Source: Bacteroides sp. (GTDB taxonomy: Bacteria; Bacteroidota; Bacteroidia; Bacteroidales; Bacteroidaceae). From it: a stretch of 64,000 nucleotides of DNA. This document shows, piece after piece, positions 16,030 to 23,076 of the stretch. The position numbers were made by a program, and so were the translations under genes. The notes under the pieces were generated by a model, which was not told the DNA's origin, did no database searches, and worked only from the letters and a program-made list of their open reading frames with translations. Position 1 is the stretch's first letter. Each line of letters starts with the position of its first letter. Location: positions 152,239 to 216,238 of the forward strand of contig NZ_JAQVBV010000006.1 in the NCBI RefSeq assembly GCF_028690125.1. Reading direction: 5' to 3'.

Positions 16030-17052
16030 TTATGCGTTAAAATATTTACGAGTATTATTTGCTATGCGAACTAACATCAGCATGATTGGGACTTCAACCA
16101 GCACACCGACTACTGTTGCTAATGCCGCCCCTGATTGTAACCCGAACAGCGAAATAGCTACGGCGACCGCCAATTCAAAGAAATTGCTTGCGCCAATCAT
16201 TCCTGCCGGAGCAGCTACCGAATGTGGCAATCGCCAAACCTTAGCCCAGCCATAAGCCACAAAGAAAATCAGTACCGTCTGAATAATGAGTGGTACAGCA
16301 ATCAATAGTATATGTAACGGATTGGCAAGGATTGTTTCACCTTGAAACGAAAAGAGTATTACGAGTGTAAGCAGTAGTCCGGCAACGGTAATGTTGTCGA
16401 ACTTTTTTAGGAACACATTATTAAAGTAATCAACTCCCCATTTCCGTATCACTGTCATTCGCGTAAGAACACCGGTTGCAAGAGGTATAACCACAAATAA
16501 GGCAACAGACAGTAACAGGGTATCAAATGGTATTCCCACACCACCGACACCAAGCAGGAACGCTACAATCGGAGCAAATGCCACAAGGATAATCAGATCA
16601 TTTACAGCAACCTGTACCAATGTATAAGCAGCATCGCCTTTGGTAAGGTAACTCCATACAAAAACCATAGCAGTACAGGGAGCTGCGCCGAGCAGTACCG
16701 CACCTGCCAAGTATTCGTGTGCAAGTTCCGCCGGAATCAATGCTTTAAATATCACGTAGAAGAACAACCATGCTATGCCAAACATCGTAAAAGGCTTGAT
16801 TATCCAATTCGTAACACACGTTATGACAATACCTTTCGGATTGCGCCCTACGTTACATACACTTTGAAAATCAACTTTGAGCATCATCGGGTATATCATT
16901 AACCATATCAATACAGCAACAGGTATCGACACATTGGCATACTCGAACCGTCCGAGTATTTCGGGTATTGCTGGCAGGAATTTGCCGATGGTTATACCCA
17001 CAGCGATGCAGAGTGCTACCCAAAGGGTAAGGTATTTCTCAAAACTTCTCAT
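16030..17052 (-). CDS. acr3: Arsenite efflux transporter of the ACR3 family
   Basis: Integral membrane arsenite exporter, 340 residues, ten predicted helices. Typical ACR3 features are LWVALCIAVGITIGKFLP at the N-terminus, LIWLMIYPMMLKVDF, the essential TM4 cysteine in LGAAPCTAMVFVWSYL and GLQSGAALATVVGVLVEVP near the end. It extrudes As(III) and possibly Sb(III) using the proton gradient. It sits three bases after arsC and five before arsP, which implies a single transcript and probable translational coupling. Confidence 0.95.
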   Translation of the reverse strand: MRSFEKYLTLWVALCIAVGITIGKFLPAIPEILGRFEYANVSIPVAVLIWLMIYPMMLKVDFQSVCNVGRNPKGIVITCVTNWIIKPFTMFGIAWLFFYVIFKALIPAELAHEYLAGAVLLGAAPCTAMVFVWSYLTKGDAAYTLVQVAVNDLIILVAFAPIVAFLLGVGGVGIPFDTLLLSVALFVVIPLATGVLTRMTVIRKWGVDYFNNVFLKKFDNITVAGLLLTLVILFSFQGETILANPLHILLIAVPLIIQTVLIFFVAYGWAKVWRLPHSVAAPAGMIGASNFFELAVAVAISLFGLQSGAALATVVGVLVEVPIMLMLVRIANNTRKYFNA

Positions 17053-17055
17053 CCT

Positions 17056-17526
17056 CTATTCACATTTGCAGAAATAATTAGCTCCACAAGGACAAGACGG
17101 CTCATCCATTAACTCATCGGTGTAGAATTTGTGGAACTTACGGCGTATCTCATCTCTGACACGGCGAAACTCACTTTCCACAAATTCGGGTGTTCCTGTT
17201 GCGTGCGAGGGATCATCAAATCCAAAGTGCAAACGCTGTTTCACTTTGCCTGTAAATGCAGGGCAGCTTTCATTTGCTCCGCCACAGACAGTTATCACAT
17301 AGTCCCATTCTTCGGCAAGGTATTTCTCTACCGGATCGGAGGTATGAGACGATATATCTATTCCTGCTTCCGCCATTGCTTTGATAGCACCTTCATTGAG
17401 TTTGCCTGCAGCTTTTGTTCCTGCTGAGCAAACAACCAGTTTTTCATCAAACGACTGTAAAAAACCATGTGCCATTTGACTGCGGCAACTGTTGCCTGTA
17501 TATAATATCAATACTTTTATAGCCAT
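17056..17526 (-). CDS. arsC: ArsC of the LMW-phosphatase fold with catalytic Cys replaced by Tyr
   Basis: Thioredoxin-coupled arsenate reductase family, 156 residues from ATG 17526, which overlaps the end of arsG by 10 bases; the longer upstream frame would run through arsG. The P-loop reads LILYTGNSCRSQMAHG. In working members (for example B. subtilis ArsC) the same loop is CTGNSCRS, with the first Cys (Cys10) as nucleophile; here that codon is TAT (Tyr9). The other redox cysteines, Cys81 and Cys88 in VCGGANESCPAF, are kept, and the C-terminus is Cys-rich (CPCGANYFCKCE). All else is normal. Arsenate reduction by the usual mechanism should fail unless the change is a sequencing error or another residue takes over. 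Confidence 0.9.
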   Translation of the reverse strand: MAIKVLILYTGNSCRSQMAHGFLQSFDEKLVVCSAGTKAAGKLNEGAIKAMAEAGIDISSHTSDPVEKYLAEEWDYVITVCGGANESCPAFTGKVKQRLHFGFDDPSHATGTPEFVESEFRRVRDEIRRKFHKFYTDELMDEPSCPCGANYFCKCE

Positions 17527-18224
17527 AATATGATTGCGTAATAAATTCCCACTGCAATAAAAAGCAAGGCAATAACAAAGTTCATCCATTTTTGAAAAGT
17601 CTGCATACAATGGTAAAACTTTCCAAGTCCCGCCATACTGTATGCTAAAATCCACGCCACAACAATAACCGGAAGTCCGGTTGCGATGGCAAAAGCAAAC
17701 GGTAACAAATAACCACCTGTTTCAGCAGCCGACATCGGTATCAGCATTCCAAAATAAAACACTCCGCTTGACGGACAGAATGCCAGCGAGAACAAGATAC
17801 CCAACAGTAATGCTCCGATACCACCACGTTTGCCCAGTTTTTCGCCACCGCTATTAAATCCTGCTTGAGGCAGATTGAGTTTGCTACCAAATAACATAAA
17901 CAATCCGATAAGAATAAGAGCCGGAGCAATTACTATTTCACCATACTTGCCTATGGTCTTTTGGATAGCATAAATACTTGCGCCCTCACGCAATATGGGA
18001 ATAAGGATAAAACCAATCCCGGCGTAGGTAATAATTCGTCCGAGCGTATATAGCATACCATTCCAAAAGATGCGGTGACGGCTCTCTATATCTTTACTGA
18101 TGAAACCTATTGCAGTAATGTTGGTAGCCAATGGACAGGGGCTTATAGCCGTCAGCAGTCCCAGCAGAAACGCCGTAACTAGTGGAACAGTACTACTATC
18201 CAAGAGATTTTGCAACCACTCCAT
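17517..18224 (-). CDS. arsG: ArsG-type permease, CcdA/DsbD-like membrane protein
   Basis: Six-helix membrane protein of 235 residues related to the cytochrome c biogenesis CcdA/DsbD transmembrane domain: LLTAISPCPLATNITAIGFI with a conserved Pro-Cys-Pro in TM1, and SLAFCPSSGVFYFGMLIP with the partner Cys in TM4. Relatives beside arsE and arsF genes are called ArsG, an efflux permease for aromatic aminoarsenicals; a redox role that passes electrons to the periplasmic ArsF is an alternative reading of the CcdA fold. It overlaps arsF by one base and arsC by ten, so expression is tightly linked. Confidence 0.75.
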   Translation of the reverse strand: MEWLQNLLDSSTVPLVTAFLLGLLTAISPCPLATNITAIGFISKDIESRHRIFWNGMLYTLGRIITYAGIGFILIPILREGASIYAIQKTIGKYGEIVIAPALILIGLFMLFGSKLNLPQAGFNSGGEKLGKRGGIGALLLGILFSLAFCPSSGVFYFGMLIPMSAAETGGYLLPFAFAIATGLPVIVVAWILAYSMAGLGKFYHCMQTFQKWMNFVIALLFIAVGIYYAIILWL

Positions 18225-18628
18225 TATTTTGTGATGTTATTGATTGCTTCAATTAACTTTGTCTTGAATACTTCCGGTTGTCCTTTGGCATAACTGAATC
18301 CCATGTCAGTCAGATTTTCGACCTTACCGTTACGGTCGAGTATCAAAGATGACCAAGTAACTTCGTATTTGTCCGCGATAGCTTCGTTTTCCGTTTTCGA
18401 TAGATTGATGACTTTCATCACTATCTTTTCGTTGGCCAAACTATCCAGCACTTCTTTGGTTAGTTTCTCGATGGCATTGCAAGTAACACAACGTTGTTTA
18501 CCGTGAAAATAGAGTACCTTAGTTACATCCCCTTGCTTAGTATCTGTTGCCACTTGCGTCTTCGATGCACTTCCGCCACATGAAAGTAAGGAAGTGGCGA
18601 TAATAATCAAGATAAAAATACGTTTCAT
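18224..18628 (-). CDS. arsF: ArsF-like thioredoxin-fold lipoprotein
   Basis: Predicted lipoprotein of 134 residues: signal segment, lipobox SLLSCGG (Cys17), then a thioredoxin-like domain with FHGKQRCVTCNAIEKL, that is, a CxxC redox motif at about 47-50, and a later WSSLILDRNGK strand. Relatives in arsenical islands are named ArsF, a subunit of a reductase acting on nitrophenyl arsenicals together with ArsE. It is located between arsE (8 bases) and arsG (one-base overlap). It probably works in the periplasm or at the membrane with ArsG. Confidence 0.7.
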   Translation of the reverse strand: MKRIFILIIIATSLLSCGGSASKTQVATDTKQGDVTKVLYFHGKQRCVTCNAIEKLTKEVLDSLANEKIVMKVINLSKTENEAIADKYEVTWSSLILDRNGKVENLTDMGFSYAKGQPEVFKTKLIEAINNITK

Positions 18629-18636
18629 AAACCGAA

Positions 18637-18870
18637 TTATTTGGTTATCAGTTCTTTTACTTCGGAAATAGATAACTTTTTACCCGATGATACTACTTTT
18701 CCATCTACAACCAATCCCGGCAATCTCATTACATTATAGGACATGATTTTCATCATATCTTCTTCCTTTATCACTGTGGCATCCACTCCCAATTCGGCAA
18801 CAGCCTGTTTGGTGGTTTCGTAGAGTGCTTTACACCCTGCACAACCTGTTCCTAAAACTTTAATTTCCAT
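18637..18870 (-). CDS. arsE: Small thioredoxin-like redox protein (ArsE-like)
   Basis: Cytoplasmic 77-residue glutaredoxin-like protein of the TM0996/MTH895 redox-disulfide family. It has the motif GTGCAGCKALYETTKQ with CxxC at about residues 10-13, the cis-Pro region VMRLPGLVVDGKVVSSG and a C-terminal helix. In arsEFG loci this type of protein is the ArsE subunit. It is the second gene of the operon, and a second ArsR-type operator lies just upstream of it. Confidence 0.75.
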   Translation of the reverse strand: MEIKVLGTGCAGCKALYETTKQAVAELGVDATVIKEEDMMKIMSYNVMRLPGLVVDGKVVSSGKKLSISEVKELITK

Positions 18871-18893
18871 GATATATTCTATTTTAATTTGTA

Positions 18894-18911
18894 ATTCGCA
18901 AAACTACGAAC
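18894..18911 (-). promoter_or_regulatory. Second ArsR-type operator between arsR and arsE
   Basis: ATTCGCAAAACTACGAAC matches the operator in front of arsR (GTTCGCAAAGTTACGAAC) at 15 of 18 bases, with the same TTCG-N8-CGAA inverted repeat. On the minus strand it contains TAGTTTTG, a -7-like box. It would allow ArsR to control a second, internal start for arsEFGC-acr3-arsP. Confidence 0.6.
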
Positions 18912-18938
18912 GTATACGACAAAAAATATATAATTGAC

Positions 18939-19259
18939 TTATTCGCAACAGCCGTTTCCGGGGTTGCAGCCACACATAAATTCGTCCATTAGCTGCTTTG
19001 CCAGCACCCAATTTTCCTTATTGATGCAATATTTCACTTTTGGAGGCTGAATTTCACCTTGAATCAATCCGGCATCTTTCAACTCCGCAAGGTGCTGTGA
19101 AACGGTGGCTTTTGCAATCGGAAGCACCTCGTGTATGTCACCAAAGAAACAGGTTTCCTGCGATGCTAAGAATTTTAGTATTGCAATACGAGCCGGATGC
19201 CCCATTGCTTTTGCAAATCGGGCTAACTGCTCTTCTTCTTGTGTATATTCCTTTGTCAT
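18939..19259 (-). CDS. arsR: ArsR-family metalloregulatory repressor
   Basis: Winged-helix repressor of 106 residues. The HTH is in VLPIAKATVSQHLAELKDAGLI. The alpha-3 Cys pair of the classical E. coli ArsR (ELCVC) is reduced to a single Cys in ETCFFGDI. The arsenite site is more likely formed with the C-terminal cysteines of EFMCGCNPGNGCCE, as in ArsR proteins that use tail cysteines. It is the first gene of the operon and probably autoregulated through the inverted repeat over its own promoter. Confidence 0.93.
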   Translation of the reverse strand: MTKEYTQEEEQLARFAKAMGHPARIAILKFLASQETCFFGDIHEVLPIAKATVSQHLAELKDAGLIQGEIQPPKVKYCINKENWVLAKQLMDEFMCGCNPGNGCCE

Positions 19260-19272
19260 ATCCTTTTTTTAT

Positions 19273-19309
19273 GTTCGCAAAGTTACGAACAATATTTTTA
19301 TTATGCAAA
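19273..19309 (-). promoter_or_regulatory. Promoter and ArsR operator of the arsenical operon
   Basis: On the minus strand a TTTG (complement of 19306-19309), a 20-base spacer and TAACTTTG (complement of 19278-19285) match the Bacteroides promoter consensus. The -7 box lies inside an inverted repeat GTTCG-N8-CGAAC (19273-19290), so a bound ArsR dimer would cover it. Confidence 0.8.
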
Positions 19310-20505
19310 AAGCCAATATATTTCTATCACTGGATTTTCTTATTAAAGCAATTTTTATTTTCGGCATCCAATTGGAAGACTCGGATCAAGTTACGTCCTC
19401 TTGTCCGATTTAAATTGATTCCTCTTGTCCACTTGAAACTGTACCTTCAAATGGATAGAGAGTGATGAAAAAATCACTATTATACAATTTTTCTTATTAT
19501 AGTTCATTTTTAATTAGCTATGTTTCCTGAATTGACTTTAAATGCCGTATTGTTTTTGAGAAAACCTGATACCTTTAGTCTCTTTCAGCAATGCAATAGA
19601 TCATTTTGTTTATTTGTTTAATGTCGTAATGTTTTCAGTAATGGTAGAATTGTGTCTATCTGCTATAAAATAAGCTAATTTACTTTCTTGTATTTTTCTT
19701 CGTTTTTCTCTTCTAGCGTTGTGATCTGCATAATTTGCATAAAATATGCAGTTTTTTACATAAAAACATTGTATTGTTTGCATAAAAACACCGTAAACTT
19801 TGTATAAAACATAAGGATGATGTAACCAAAAGCTCCGCATTGTGTAACCAAAAGCTCTGCATTATGTAACCAAACCTCCCGTTTACCGACATCATTTCCG
19901 GAATATGTATGTATTTTGTACTTTTCTTCCTGATTATTTTCTATTTCTTCTTTTTCTACTGGTAAATATAAATAAGCAAAAAGATATAGAACTTAATGTT
20001 TGATTGTTTTTTTGAATTATAATGTGATAATCATATGTCTAAGTGCTGTTAATGTTGCTGTGTTTGAAGACTAATGAAAGGTGTATATGAGCGTAGAATG
20101 AAGAATTACTGGCAATCCTTATTAGCGGTCCAAAATAAGCGATTCCAACCGTATCACATATTGCAAATTGTCAAAAAGCAAAATGATTCATTATCTATTC
20201 CTTACAAATGAAAATTCAAAAAAAATATTAGTCTGAATTTAGCGAAATTCTATATGCTTAAAATAATAAATATTTGGTTACTCCAACTCTTTTTATTTAA
20301 ATCGTTTCACATTCTGTTAAAAACGGTAACATTTGTGTTTCTTTCCCGTGACGTCTCCGTTAAGCTTTTGACTCCTGTATTGCCTGTTTTATTTTTGCTT
20401 CTACATTTGTGGCATGATGCTCAGGGGCCTTGTCTCTTACTATTTATCAACAGTCAAATAGGGGCATTCTTTAAAAATGTAATTGTCTAATTTAAAATAA
20501 CAAAA
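19310..20505. other. 1.2-kb intergenic region before the SusCD locus
   Basis: AT-rich, with no gene I can support. It contains two copies of TCCTCTTGTCC (19396-19406 and 19420-19430), a patch rich in TTGCATAAA-like words (19725-19800) and the tandem 22-base repeat at 19821-19886. The last 250 bases precede the phosphodiesterase gene and should hold the promoter of the SusCD locus, but I see no perfect TAnnTTTG box. A 78-residue hydrophobic frame at 20254-20490 looks spurious. Confidence 0.55.
19821..19886. repeat. Three tandem 22-base units
   Basis: Units begin at 19821, 19843 and 19865, each starting TGTAACCAAA. The first two differ at 2 of 22 bases (AAGCTCCGCATTG against AAGCTCTGCATTA); the third is degenerate after CCAAA. 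There are no spacers, so this is not a CRISPR array. Confidence 0.8.
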
Positions 20506-21597
20506 ATGAAAATTAAGAAAGTATTGATTGGAGTTCTACTATTAGTGATGTGTTTCATGAACGCACAAGCGCAGCGCCGCAATGAGATTCGAGTTCCCAA
20601 TTTAGATGGATATACTACCTTAAAGTGTGATTTTCATATGCATACTGTTTTTTCAGATGGTTTGGTATGGCCTACCGTACGTTTAGATGAGGCTTATAGA
20701 GAAGGATTGGATGCTATTTCCTTGACAGAACACATTGAATATCGTCCTCACAAGAAAGATATTGTAGCAGATCATAACCGTTCCTATGAACTTTCTCAAA
20801 AGCAAGCCCAAAAGTTGGGAATACTTTTAATCAAAGGCAGTGAAATTACCCGTTCTATGGCTCCGGGACATTTTAACGCTATTTTCTTGTCTGACTCTAA
20901 CCCGTTGGAACAAGAAACATATAAAGAGGCTTTCAATGAAGCAAAAAAGCAGGGAGCGTTTATTTTTTGGAACCATCCGGGATGGGATCGGCAGCAACCT
21001 GACTCAACCAAGTGGTGGCCTGAACATACGCAACTTTATAATGACGGTTGTATGCATGGCATTGAAGTAGCAAATGGTGGCCTTTTTATGCCTGAAGCAG
21101 TTCAATGGTGCTTAGACAAGAATCTGACAATGATAGGAACTTCCGATATTCATCAGCCTATTCAGACTGATTACGATTTTTCGAAAGGCGAGCATCGTAC
21201 AATGACATTTGTATTTGCTAAAGAACGTTCATTAGAGGGAGTTCGTGAAGCACTTAACAATCGTCGTACTGCCGCTTACTATCGCGAATTGGTGATAGGG
21301 CGTGAAGAAGTTCTGCGTCCGTTCTTTGAGAAATGTATAGAGATAAAAGAGGTGAAACGTACAGATAAAGAAGTAACATTTTCTGTTATAAATACTACTG
21401 ATCTGGTACTAAAACTGAAAAAAACGGCACATGACACTTCTTTGATTTATTTCCGTGACATGATATTGAAACCACATACTCAACATACAATTTCTGTAAA
21501 GTTTGAGAATGGTATCAAAGGAGGAGATTGTAACTTTGAGGTAACAAATTTTATTGTAGCACCCAATAAAGGTTTGAATTATACAATAAGACTATAA
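20506..21597 (+). CDS. Exported PHP-domain phosphodiesterase (Sb-PDE type)
   Basis: Secreted or periplasmic hydrolase of 363 residues with a cleavable signal peptide (ends AQA at about 22). The PHP-type metal site is visible: CDFHMHTVFSDG, LTEHIEYR, the Glu in KGSEITR, FWNHPGW and TSDIHQPI. Family members hydrolyse phosphodiester or phosphate-ester bonds with a trinuclear metal centre. It is first in a run of five co-oriented genes leading to SusC and SusD, so it may act on a phosphorylated or phosphodiester-linked glycan or lipid headgroup; this is inference from position. Confidence 0.85.
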   Translation: MKIKKVLIGVLLLVMCFMNAQAQRRNEIRVPNLDGYTTLKCDFHMHTVFSDGLVWPTVRLDEAYREGLDAISLTEHIEYRPHKKDIVADHNRSYELSQKQAQKLGILLIKGSEITRSMAPGHFNAIFLSDSNPLEQETYKEAFNEAKKQGAFIFWNHPGWDRQQPDSTKWWPEHTQLYNDGCMHGIEVANGGLFMPEAVQWCLDKNLTMIGTSDIHQPIQTDYDFSKGEHRTMTFVFAKERSLEGVREALNNRRTAAYYRELVIGREEVLRPFFEKCIEIKEVKRTDKEVTFSVINTTDLVLKLKKTAHDTSLIYFRDMILKPHTQHTISVKFENGIKGGDCNFEVTNFIVAPNKGLNYTIRL

Positions 21598-21731
21598 AAT
21601 TCCAATCGCAAAAGATAAACATCAACATTCACTATAAATATATGGCTTAGATTATTTCACCCTGTTATCACATAGTAAAACAGGGAAATGACACTAACTA
21701 AAAACACTGTTTAATTTCAAATTATTATTTT

Positions 21732-23063
21732 ATGAATCGTTACTTATTATTGGGCTGTTTCTGGGGAGCTTTATTTTGTTTCTCAAGTTGTGAAAGCAGC
21801 AGTGAGAACGCTGGCAAAGCGCATGACCCCGGTAAACCGATTGTACTCACATCTTTTTATCCTAAAGAAGGTGGAGCACGTGATAAAATTCTTTTGGACG
21901 GAAGCAATTTTGGCACCGATACAAGCAAAATTAAGGTGTATTTCAATAAAGCAAGAGCATCGGTTGTTTCATCAAGTGGTGACCATATTTACGCTATTGT
22001 GCCTCGCCTTCCGGGTGATAATCCTCGTATTTCTGTTGTTGTCGATGCCGATTCGGTAGTTTATGATGATATGTATACTTATCATACTCAAGCACAGGTA
22101 AGCACTGTTACCGGTAATGGTGAAACAAGTTTCCTTCCCGGAACACTTGCCACAGCTCAGGTGTATGGTAAATATCTTGAATTAGATGCCGAAGGGAATA
22201 TCTTTATGTCATGGCGTGACGGTGGTTCATTTGGAGTAGCCCGAATTAATGAACAGCAAAATATTGTGACTCCATTGATTGAAGCAAAAACCACAGCCGA
22301 GCGTATACTATATGCAAATGGTTTAACGGTGGATCGCGCCACCGGAATGCTGACTGCCGCACATGAATCGGTGAAGGAAGTAATGTTCACCTTTGATCCT
22401 CGGGAGGCTTGGTATCCTCGTCAGCGTAACATGAAATACTCGCCATCCGATTTGAACTCAATAGTAGCTGCTGATTTATACAAGAACTTTATAACTTTTT
22501 GTCCATACGACGGGTATTTGTATACACGATATCGTGATGGAAAGGTTGCAAAAATAAACCCTGAAACATTGGAAGCGACTATTATCCATCAAGGACCTTA
22601 TGGGTCGCAATATGGACAAGCCATCAACCCTGTGAAGCCTTGGCTTCTATATATAACGCTTCATTCCAATGCTACTCCTACCGAATTCAGACAAGGTATT
22701 TCGGTATTAGATCTCCGTGATCCAAACGGGACCGGTGGATTTAAACGACTGAACGCTCCGGGGGGCAGTGGCTTTCGTGATGGTCCGCTGGAAGATGCGT
22801 TATTCAATTATCCCAAAGATATTAAGTTTGATAACAATGGCAATATGTTTGTTGCCGATTATGGAAACCATTGCATCCGCATGGTATCTGCCGACAATAT
22901 AGTTACTACAGTAGCTGGGCAGCCCGGCATTGCCGGATACAAAGATGGAGGTCCGGTAGAATCACTGTTCAACCAGCCTTGGGGAGTGGCTGTGAATGAG
23001 CAAGGTGACATTTATATTGCAGACTGGAGTAATGCACGCATTCGTAAGTTAGTTATTGAATAA
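21732..23063 (+). CDS. Surface lipoprotein with IPT/TIG domain and NHL repeats
   Basis: Lipoprotein of 443 residues: lipobox LFCFSSCES (Cys at about 20), a TIG/IPT immunoglobulin-like domain at about 35-110 (SFYPKEGGARDKILLDGSNFG), then an NHL-type beta-propeller, clearest at the C-terminus (DIKFDNNGNMFVADYGNHCIR and GVAVNEQGDIYIADWSNARIR). Such proteins take the place of a surface glycan-binding protein in many Bacteroides SusCD loci. The stop lies 13 bases before the SusC start. Confidence 0.85.
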   Translation: MNRYLLLGCFWGALFCFSSCESSSENAGKAHDPGKPIVLTSFYPKEGGARDKILLDGSNFGTDTSKIKVYFNKARASVVSSSGDHIYAIVPRLPGDNPRISVVVDADSVVYDDMYTYHTQAQVSTVTGNGETSFLPGTLATAQVYGKYLELDAEGNIFMSWRDGGSFGVARINEQQNIVTPLIEAKTTAERILYANGLTVDRATGMLTAAHESVKEVMFTFDPREAWYPRQRNMKYSPSDLNSIVAADLYKNFITFCPYDGYLYTRYRDGKVAKINPETLEATIIHQGPYGSQYGQAINPVKPWLLYITLHSNATPTEFRQGISVLDLRDPNGTGGFKRLNAPGGSGFRDGPLEDALFNYPKDIKFDNNGNMFVADYGNHCIRMVSADNIVTTVAGQPGIAGYKDGGPVESLFNQPWGVAVNEQGDIYIADWSNARIRKLVIE

Positions 23064-23076
23064 AAAGCTGTTTATA

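Noticed and set aside
17527..17655. Longer ArsC with 43 extra N-terminal residues
   Set aside because: The extension runs through the end of arsG and has no family similarity; the ATG at 17526 gives the normal length.
19396..19430. Two TCCTCTTGTCC copies considered as insertion-sequence ends
   Set aside because: No transposase or inverted partner in the neighbourhood; too short to call.
19821..19886. Tandem repeats considered as a CRISPR array
   Set aside because: Units are directly adjacent with no spacers, and no cas genes are near.
20254..20490. 78-residue hydrophobic frame before the phosphodiesterase gene
   Set aside because: Composition is that of T-rich non-coding DNA; no start signal or known family.
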